NCBI GenBank assembly: GCA_014304965.1
Contig: JACRTZ010000291.1
Coordinates: 1 to 7,653 of the forward strand
Origin: Vulcanimicrobiota bacterium
Lineage (GTDB): Bacteria > Vulcanimicrobiota > Vulcanimicrobiia > Vulcanimicrobiales > Vulcanimicrobiaceae
Direction: 5' to 3'
DNA length: 7,653 nt
How positions within the stretch are numbered: position 1 is the first letter of the stretch; each line of letters starts with the position of its first letter. Below, in pieces: positions 1 to 5,404 of this stretch. The position numbers and the translations under genes are program-made. A model generated the notes under the pieces. It ran no database searches. It was given only the letters and a program-made list of their open reading frames with translations, and was not told the DNA's origin.

Positions 1-1800
1 GCTCTCCGCGCAGCGCCGTTCGAGCGACGCCCGCTCCGCTTCGAACGCGCGCTGCGAGCCGGCAATCGGCGCGGGCGCGACCCCGGCGGCCAGCAAGTCC
101 GCAAGCTCGCTTTCGAGCGCGAATTCGTCGTCGTCGGCAACGACGTCGCGGCGGCGAACCTCGTACATGGACAAACGCAGGTCGATGCCGTCGCGCGCGC
201 TGCGGCGAGCGTCGCGTTTGCGCGCCGATTCCATGTCGGCTTCGCGGGACCCCGAAGCGACGATGTAGGTTTTTGCCAACTCGTCGAAATGGCGGCCCGC
301 GGCTTGCGCGGCCGAGCGGGCGGCCCCGGCCCGGTCCGCGGCTCTTCGCGCGACCGAGCGCGCTTCGAGGAGTTCGCGCGCGCGTTCGCGGCGGCGAGCC
401 AATTCTTCGATAGACGAAACGCCGAGCGGTTCGAGCACGGCGGCCACGCGCGTATTCGCGTCGCGTTCGGCGATCACGGCCGCGTCGACCCCGCGCTCGA
501 GCGCGTCGATCGCGGCGACGGTTCGTTTGCGGTGATTCCAGCGGTGCGTGGCGGCGCCCAAGCCCGTCGCCGCGAGGGCGGTCACGGGCAAGGCCCAGGC
601 CCACGCGTGGACGATCGCGAGCACGACCGCCAGCATCAAAATCACGGCGCTGCCGGCCATCAGCGCGCCGAACAATTCGTTCCCTCCCTCGATCGAGCGG
701 CGGGCAGTCTGCATGCGCGCCGCGGCATTCGTCGCTTTGGCGCGCGCATCCGATGCTTCGTCGACCGCTCGCTGCAGCGCGGCGAAACCGTCGTCGTCGA
801 CCGCGCCGCCATCACGGAGACGTTCGGCCAGCTCGGCCTCGAGCGTCGGGGTCAGCCGCGCTTCGGCGGCCGCTTCCGCGGCGCTCGACGCGTGGGCTTC
901 CGCGGCACGCCAATCCGCGAAGCGCCCGTCGAGATCGCCGATGCGACCTGGAACGATGTCGTCCACGTCGTCGTAATTCGCGCGTTCGGCATCGAGGGCG
1001 GCAACGTCGTCGCGAACGTCGCGCAGCGATTCCAAGCGCGAGCGAACGACGTGCGCGCGCAGTGAGCGGCCGAGCCGGTCGTGCTCGCCGAGGGCGGCCG
1101 CCAAGTCGCCCGAGCGCTGTTCTTCCGCCTCGAGCCGCGAGCGCAGATCGTCGAGCCGGCGCAGCGCGGCGCGAATCTCATCCGCGCGGGTGCGATGTTC
1201 GTCGAGTTCTTCGGTGAGCCGCCGCAAGGGTGCGCGAACGGTCGCCCGCGGGGTCCCGACGTGCGTCTTCAAGGCCTCGTCGAGCCGTGCGATCGCGCCG
1301 AGCGCGGCGTCTTCGCGTGGTCCGCCGTCGAGCGCGTGCGCGAGCATCGAACTGATGCGCTCGGCACGCGCGCCGTCGATTTGCGCCTTGCCCTGCTCGA
1401 CACAAGAAGCGTTCAAGAATACTTCGAGCGGAATGCGCAAGTGCGCGTGGCCCGGATTGACGACCTTGCCGACGCTCAATTCGGCGGAAACGTCGTTGCC
1501 GTTCTCGTCGTACACCCGAACCGATTTGGGATCGCGGTCGAAGTCTCGCTGCACTTCAAACGTGCGGCCGTCTTCGAGGGCGTAACGCAAGACCGTCGCG
1601 TAACGCTGGCTCGTCCACGGCCGCCAGGCTTCGCGGTCGTCTTTGCGGCCCACGCCGAAGAGCGTGGCGACGATTGCGGTTTCGAGCGTGGATTTGCCGG
1701 CTTCGTTCGGACCGTAGACGATCGTGAAGCCCGGGTCGAAGACGATGCGGCGGCCGACGAGCTTTCCGAAGCCGTCCACGCGCAGTTCTATGAGCCTCAC
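1..1800 (-). CDS. yhaN: YhaN-like AAA ATPase with coiled coils and a membrane hairpin (3' end outside window)
   Basis: This is the SMC/Rad50/SbcC-type ATPase partner of the adjacent nuclease and probably acts in DNA end processing or repair. The frame is open from a GTG at 1800 to the window edge, giving 600 codons without the C-terminus. The N-terminus has the compact start of the family followed by the Walker A motif GPNEAGKST (residues 30-38, Lys36). NASCVEQGK (about 130-138) sits where SbcC/Rad50 proteins carry their Q-containing segment. Charged heptad-like coiled coil runs from about 195 to 370 and again from about 425 onward. Between the two arms lies a hydrophobic stretch (379-418) that could form two membrane helices, as I recall for YhaN proteins and unlike the zinc hook of Rad50. 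The start overlaps the upstream stop as GTGA, with a GGAG eight bases upstream. The Walker B and signature motifs would lie in the missing part. SbcC is the alternative name; the membrane segment favours YhaN. Confidence 0.85.
   Translation of the reverse strand, partial: MRLIELRVDGFGKLVGRRIVFDPGFTIVYGPNEAGKSTLETAIVATLFGVGRKDDREAWRPWTSQRYATVLRYALEDGRTFEVQRDFDRDPKSVRVYDENGNDVSAELSVGKVVNPGHAHLRIPLEVFLNASCVEQGKAQIDGARAERISSMLAHALDGGPREDAALGAIARLDEALKTHVGTPRATVRAPLRRLTEELDEHRTRADEIRAALRRLDDLRSRLEAEEQRSGDLAAALGEHDRLGRSLRAHVVRSRLESLRDVRDDVAALDAERANYDDVDDIVPGRIGDLDGRFADWRAAEAHASSAAEAAAEARLTPTLEAELAERLRDGGAVDDDGFAALQRAVDEASDARAKATNAAARMQTARRSIEGGNELFGALMAGSAVILMLAVVLAIVHAWAWALPVTALAATGLGAATHRWNHRKRTVAAIDALERGVDAAVIAERDANTRVAAVLEPLGVSSIEELARRRERARELLEARSVARRAADRAGAARSAAQAAGRHFDELAKTYIVASGSREADMESARKRDARRSARDGIDLRLSMYEVRRRDVVADDDEFALESELADLLAAGVAPAPIAGSQRAFEAERASLERRCAES
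547..666 (-). other. Predicted membrane hairpin inside the YhaN-like ATPase
   Basis: Residues 379-418 of the ATPase are almost free of charged residues. The first hydrophobic run is ALMAGSAVILMLAVVLAIV, followed by an aromatic turn (HAWAW) and a second run ALPVTALAATGLGAAT, then basic residues (HRWNHRK). This fits two short transmembrane helices joined by a tight turn, placed where the two coiled-coil arms meet. It would tether the protein to the inner face of the membrane. Membrane placement is inferred from hydrophobicity only. Confidence 0.65.
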
Positions 1801-2897
1801 GGCAGGATCTCCGCGCCTTCGAAGGCCGCGACCGCATAGCGAAGGGCTTCTTGCGCTTCCGCGGCGCGTTCGCCGTCGCGCGCAAGGCTCAACAGATCCC
1901 GCACCACGTGTCCGCGCACCGTAGGCTCTTCGGCGATGCGCTCGTAGTCGAAGCGCCGCGTGGCATCCACGACTTCGAGCGATCCGAGGCCCGATCCGAG
2001 GCGCTCTTCGACGAGCGCCCGATCGATGCGCGTTCCCGCGCTGATGGCGCCCGTCAATTTCAGGCGCACGTAGTCGTCGCGTCCGAGGCCGGCCAAGGTC
2101 GGCCAAATGCGTTCGAAGGCCGCGTTTTCGTGCCCGGTGCCGCTGAGGTCGCACGCGATTTCCACGACCCGCGTCTTTGCGGTCGGCAACGGCCGCACGT
2201 CGATCGCGCTGCCGCGCACGGTCACGCAGAGCGCGCCGTGGCCGGGCCCCTCGCCGAACTTGATCGGTTCGGGCGAGCCGGGATAGGCGAAGACGGGGCG
2301 ACCTTCCTGGCTGACCACGTAGCCGCCGTGATAGTGCCCGCTCAACGCGAGCGACGCGCCGCTCGCCAATATTTCGGTGCTCGTGAACGGAGCGGTCGCG
2401 CGTTTGTGCGGTGGGCAGCGCGCCTCGTCGCTGCCGTGCACGAGCGCGAGCTGAACGCCGCCGCGATCGAAGCGCACGCCGGCGAACGGACGGCCCGGTT
2501 CGGCCGCGGTGTGGCCGAAGCCCCACAGCGTAACGTCGGATGCGAGCGGATATGCGCGCCAATTGGCTTCGTTAAAAACGCGAACGTTGTCGGGCAGGTC
2601 GCCGCGCGCGAGCAAGGCCGACGGCGCGTGCGGGTCGTGATTGCCCGGCGCCACGAACACGGGTTTCCCGAAGCGAGCGAACTGTTCGGCGAGAAAGCGA
2701 AACGTTTGCGGGCCGGCCCGTTCCGCTTCGTACAAGTCGCCGCCGATGGTGAGCACGTCCGCCTCGCGCCGGATCGCTTCGTCCACGATGCGCACGAAGG
2801 CATCGGCCAGCGCCTTACGGCGGGCAGCGCCGCCGCGCGTATCGGGAAACGTGGTCTCGAGATGGACGTCGGCGCAATGCACCAGCGTCAGCGGCAT
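1797..2897 (-). CDS. YhaO/SbcD-type metallophosphoesterase (DNA repair nuclease subunit)
   Basis: This 366-residue protein belongs to the calcineurin-like, two-metal phosphoesterases of the SbcD/Mre11/YhaO group and probably supplies nuclease activity to the ATPase encoded next. The metal-binding motifs appear in the family order: DVH (Asp10, His12), GGDL (Asp54), GNHD (residues 85-88), the HGS histidine (His154) and GHYH (187-190). The remainder, from about 240 on, matches the position of the DNA-binding or capping region and is less conserved. The protein starts with ATG at 2897 and a weak GGAG about 12 bases upstream. Its stop overlaps the GTG of the ATPase gene by four bases (GTGA), the usual sign of a stoichiometric pair. 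All catalytic residues look intact. I cannot separate YhaO from SbcD with certainty; the length and the YhaN-type partner favour YhaO. Confidence 0.88.
   Translation of the reverse strand: MPLTLVHCADVHLETTFPDTRGGAARRKALADAFVRIVDEAIRREADVLTIGGDLYEAERAGPQTFRFLAEQFARFGKPVFVAPGNHDPHAPSALLARGDLPDNVRVFNEANWRAYPLASDVTLWGFGHTAAEPGRPFAGVRFDRGGVQLALVHGSDEARCPPHKRATAPFTSTEILASGASLALSGHYHGGYVVSQEGRPVFAYPGSPEPIKFGEGPGHGALCVTVRGSAIDVRPLPTAKTRVVEIACDLSGTGHENAAFERIWPTLAGLGRDDYVRLKLTGAISAGTRIDRALVEERLGSGLGSLEVVDATRRFDYERIAEEPTVRGHVVRDLLSLARDGERAAEAQEALRYAVAAFEGAEILP
1809..1812 (-). promoter_or_regulatory. Ribosome binding site for the YhaN-like gene
   Basis: A GGAG lies eight bases before the GTG at 1800, inside the last codons of the metallophosphoesterase gene. 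It supports the GTG as the true start and, with the GTGA stop/start overlap, suggests translational coupling of the two subunits. Confidence 0.6.
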
Positions 2898-2952
2898 CGG
2901 GTCGTCTTTCTCCGCCGTTCGCGCGGCGAAGCGGGTTACGCGAGCGGTTATG

Positions 2953-3876
2953 TTATTTCAGATATTTTGCGAACCAGGCGAGCGTTCGTGCGTAGGCGTC
3001 GGTCGCTGCCGAAGCGACGTACGAATCGCGCATGTCGTCGAAAAAGCCGTGCCCGGCTTCGTCGTAGACTTTGAGATCGTGCGGCTTGCCGAGTTCCGTC
3101 AAGCGCCGATCCAATGCGCGCACGTCGTCGGCTTTGATGCTGGTGTCGCGCGCTCCGAACGAACCGAGCAGCGGCACCTGTATCTCGTCGGCGTACGCCA
3201 ATGCGATCGGTGTGACCGGTCCATTATTGGCGGTCGTTCCGTAGCGAACCTTGCCGTACCACATCGCGGCGGCCGCGTACGTATCGCCGCGATCCACGGT
3301 CTGCCGCAGCGCCATGGAGCCGCCCATGCAAAAGCCCGTCACGCCGATTTTGCCGCGCGTGCTCGACGCACGCACGAAAGCGGCACCGGCGGCGAGATCT
3401 GCGTCGATCTGCGCATCCGACAGCGCGGCTGCGCCTTTGGTAACAAAGTCCTGGTACTCGGTCGCACCGTCGCCGTTCGGCACGGGGAGTCCACTGTAAA
3501 GATTCGGTGCGATGGTGCGGTAGCCGGCTTTCGCGAGTCGCCGTGCAGTATCGCGGAGCTGCGAGTCCACGCCCCAAAGGTGCATGCAGATGACGACGCA
3601 CGGCGTCGTCGGCCCGGCATTTTTCGGCGCAGCATAGTACGCGTCGATCGTGCGCGCCGAGCCGTCCTCGACTTTCGGCGATGAGAGTTGCTGGGCGCTT
3701 GCCACGATAGCAGGGTCGTTTTCGGCGACGATCGGTGCGTGCGGTTTGCCGAGTTCTTGCGCGCCGGCTTGCGTCACCGTTGCGGCGGCGGCGGCCGCGC
3801 CTGCAGAAAGACCCACGAACGTGCGCCGGTTGAAGGCGGGATCCGTAGAACGCACGGGATCGACGGCGTCGGACAT
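2953..3876 (-). CDS. Tat-exported dienelactone hydrolase family protein
   Basis: This is a 307-residue alpha/beta hydrolase. A twin-arginine signal is visible: NRRTFVG (residues 16-22), then a Ala-rich hydrophobic segment, with likely cleavage after Ala39 (AGA|Q), so it probably folds in the cytoplasm and works outside the inner membrane. The catalytic set of the dienelactone hydrolase family is present: nucleophile Cys183 in GFCMGG, Asp244 in GARD and His276 in EAGHGFF. The strand that normally carries an active-site Glu (QEIFG in the classical enzyme) reads MHLWG here, putting His99 at that place. The substrate is unknown; family members cleave lactones and other esters, and family membership alone does not show chloroaromatic degradation. 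The ATG at 3876 has a good AAGGAG four bases upstream. The gene follows the cysteine synthase homologue after 19 bp, which points to one transcript. Confidence 0.88.
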   Translation of the reverse strand: MSDAVDPVRSTDPAFNRRTFVGLSAGAAAAAATVTQAGAQELGKPHAPIVAENDPAIVASAQQLSSPKVEDGSARTIDAYYAAPKNAGPTTPCVVICMHLWGVDSQLRDTARRLAKAGYRTIAPNLYSGLPVPNGDGATEYQDFVTKGAAALSDAQIDADLAAGAAFVRASSTRGKIGVTGFCMGGSMALRQTVDRGDTYAAAAMWYGKVRYGTTANNGPVTPIALAYADEIQVPLLGSFGARDTSIKADDVRALDRRLTELGKPHDLKVYDEAGHGFFDDMRDSYVASAATDAYARTLAWFAKYLK

Positions 3877-3880
3877 GGGG

Positions 3881-3886
3881 CTCCTT
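3881..3886 (-). promoter_or_regulatory. Ribosome binding site for the dienelactone hydrolase gene
   Basis: AAGGAG lies four bases before the ATG at 3876, within the 19-bp gap after the cysteine synthase stop. It fixes the start that keeps the complete twin-arginine signal. Confidence 0.65.
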
Positions 3887-3895
3887 CAGGTCGTA

Positions 3896-4891
3896 TTAAA
3901 GAAAGTCGAGATCGCGGGCTGTGGGAAGGCAATCGTTTTCGGCAAGCCACTCCGGGTTCCATAGCCGCGAACGGTAACGGTCGCCGCCGTCGCACAGGAT
4001 CGTCGCGACGGCCGAACCTTCGGGCAGCGAGCGCGCCAAGCGCGCGGCGCCGACCACGTTGAGCGCCGACGAGCCGCCGGCGTACAGACCTTCTTCACGC
4101 AGCAGCCAGTACGCCATCTCGACGGCGCTGCGGTCGTTCACGCGTATCGCGTCGTCCACGCGCGCGTCGCGAAAGTTTTCGGTGATGCGTTTGATGCCGA
4201 TGCCTTCAAGGTTGGAATCGCCTTCGGTGTCAAGCGTTCCGCACTTCACGTGTGCGTAGAGCGACGAACCGTAGGGGTCGCAAACCGCCGTGCGAATGCG
4301 CGGGTCGCGCTCCTTGAGGTACGCGGCGGTACCGGCGAGCGTGCCTCCCGTACCGGCGGCGGCGACGAACGCATCGAGTTTGCCGTCGAGCGCGTTCCAA
4401 ATCTCGGGGCCCGTCGTTGCGTAATGCGCCCCGCGATTCGCCGTGTTGTTGAATTGATCGGCCCACAGCGCGCCCGGAATCTGCTCTGCGATCCGGCGCG
4501 CGACGTGGTAGTAGTTTTCCGGATTGGCGAACGGTACGGCCGGCACGACGCGCACGTCCGCGCCGAAGGTGCGCAGCATAGCGATCTTCTCTTGCGACTG
4601 ATCGTCGGGGATCGCAATGATCGCGCGATACCCGCGCGCCGCGGCGATCAGCGCGAGCGCGATGCCGGTGTTGCCGGCCGTTCCCTCGACGATCGTCCCG
4701 CCGGGCGTAAGCGCGCCTCGCGCCTCGGCGTCTTCAACGATGGCCTTGGCCGCGCGATCTTTGACCGAGCCGCCCGGGTTGAGAAATTCCGCTTTGGCGA
4801 GGATCGTGCGACCGAGCGCCGCGGACAGCTTCGGTAGCGCGATCAGCGGCGTGTTGCCGATCGCGCCGACGAAGCCGTCCCTAGTGCTCAA
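3896..4891 (-). CDS. cysK: PLP-dependent cysteine synthase homologue
   Basis: This 331-residue protein is a fold-type II PLP enzyme of the cysteine synthase / cystathionine beta-synthase group, expected to make cysteine from O-acetylserine and sulfide in the cytoplasm. NPGGSVKDR (38-46) carries the Schiff-base Lys44. EGTAGNTG (69-76) is the substrate loop, and GTGGT (180-184) holds the PLP phosphate. The loop reads EGTAGNTG rather than the EPTSGNTG of standard CysK, and ADQFNN (144-149) followed by HYATTGPEIW (156-165) resembles a less studied subgroup that includes yeast Mcy1. Near the end, CDGGDRY (300-306) has Gly302 where CysK has the Ser that contacts the PLP ring nitrogen. The start is TTG at 4891: an in-frame TAG lies at 4900-4898 and no ATG or GTG lies close inside. 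The upstream gene stops 16 bp away. The substrate could differ from that of CysK. Confidence 0.85.
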   Translation of the reverse strand: MSTRDGFVGAIGNTPLIALPKLSAALGRTILAKAEFLNPGGSVKDRAAKAIVEDAEARGALTPGGTIVEGTAGNTGIALALIAAARGYRAIIAIPDDQSQEKIAMLRTFGADVRVVPAVPFANPENYYHVARRIAEQIPGALWADQFNNTANRGAHYATTGPEIWNALDGKLDAFVAAAGTGGTLAGTAAYLKERDPRIRTAVCDPYGSSLYAHVKCGTLDTEGDSNLEGIGIKRITENFRDARVDDAIRVNDRSAVEMAYWLLREEGLYAGGSSALNVVGAARLARSLPEGSAVATILCDGGDRYRSRLWNPEWLAENDCLPTARDLDFL

Positions 4892-4907
4892 CGTTCGCTA
4901 ACGGTCC

Positions 4908-5345
4908 TCAGTGATAGAGATGTCCGCACGACACGTAGTGTTTGATGTTGCTCGCGGACTTGTGCACGTTGACGCTGTAGTTCCCGGAGAGCAATTTGTC
5001 TTCGGAATAATGCACGAGCGTGCGCGACTTTCCGTTGACGACGTCGGCCAGACCGAACATCGGCTTGGGATCGATATCGTCGCAGGTGATCGACTTGCCG
5101 CGATGGATGTGCGCCGGCTCGCGACTTCCCGACGGGGTGCCCTTGAGGTCGATCACGACGAGCGTGTTGTTGCCGCGGCGGAAGAGGGTCACGTCGCCGA
5201 CTTGTCCCGAGTTGCTCTGCTCGAGCATGCCGAGTTGTGTCCCGGCGCCCGTGTCGTCGGGAGCAATTTGGGCGATCGCGACTGCGCCCGTGAGGCAGAG
5301 CGTACCGGTCAACGCGAGGGCGGACGCAAAGGAACGAAGCGTCAT
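4908..5345 (-). CDS. Small exported SOD-like / CHRD-like beta-sandwich protein
   Basis: The protein has 145 residues, starting from the ATG at 5345, which has a strong AGGGAGGT just upstream; an in-frame TTG at 5390 would add 15 residues ahead of the signal peptide and is less likely. Residues 1-25 form a Sec signal (basic start, hydrophobic core, cleavage after AIA). The mature part is beta-rich and has features of a Cu/Zn superoxide dismutase fold: PAHIHRG (77-83, compare HVH), Cys88, NVHK (126-129, compare VVHEK) and SCGHL (139-143, compare ACGVI), so Cys88-Cys140 could form the conserved disulfide. Glycine-rich SOD landmarks and the bridging His63 are not obvious, and the zinc loop seems missing. 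The related CHRD domain is the alternative. Function is unknown; a periplasmic metal-binding or oxidative-stress role is only an inference. It is the first gene of the block with the cysteine synthase homologue and hydrolase. Confidence 0.75.
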   Translation of the reverse strand: MTLRSFASALALTGTLCLTGAVAIAQIAPDDTGAGTQLGMLEQSNSGQVGDVTLFRRGNNTLVVIDLKGTPSGSREPAHIHRGKSITCDDIDPKPMFGLADVVNGKSRTLVHYSEDKLLSGNYSVNVHKSASNIKHYVSCGHLYH

Positions 5346-5348
5346 GAG

Positions 5349-5356
5349 ACCTCCCT
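5349..5356 (-). promoter_or_regulatory. Ribosome binding site that sets the start of the SOD-like gene
   Basis: AGGGAGGT ends three bases before the ATG at 5345. It is the best Shine-Dalgarno match among the starts in the window and favours this ATG over the upstream TTG at 5390. The 59-bp gap to the dnaE2 stop (5346-5404) shows no convincing promoter or terminator. Confidence 0.7.
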
Positions 5357-5404
5357 GAAATTTTGGTGTTACGGACGAACGTGCGACCAATCGGCCGCCA
5401 CGTC

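Noticed and set aside
289..1839. Overlapping plus-strand open frames (289-1065 and 1081-1839)
   Set aside because: They are antisense to the YhaN-like ATPase, whose Walker A motif, coiled coils and unbroken 600-codon frame make the minus strand the coding strand.
2913..2928. CGCCG/CGGCG hairpin in the gap between the hydrolase and the metallophosphoesterase, considered as a terminator
   Set aside because: The stem is only five base pairs, there is no T-run after it on the minus strand, and such stems are common in GC-rich DNA.
1851..3074. A 407-codon open frame on the plus strand
   Set aside because: It lies antisense to the intact metallophosphoesterase gene, has an Arg/Ala/His-rich composition typical of antisense frames in GC-rich DNA, and shows no recognisable motif.
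2641..3684. A 347-codon open frame on the plus strand
   Set aside because: It crosses two well-supported minus-strand genes and their intergenic gap, with no family motif. It is a by-product of high GC content.
5346..5390. N-terminal extension of the SOD-like protein from a TTG at 5390
   Set aside because: The extension would cover the strong AGGGAGGT ribosome binding site and put 15 polar residues before the signal peptide; the ATG at 5345 fits better.
5346..5404. Promoter or terminator between dnaE2 and the SOD-like gene
   Set aside because: A TTGGTC-like box and a TAACAC-like box are only 13 bases apart, and the possible GGACG/CGTCC stem has five pairs with a 23-base loop, so neither is convincing.
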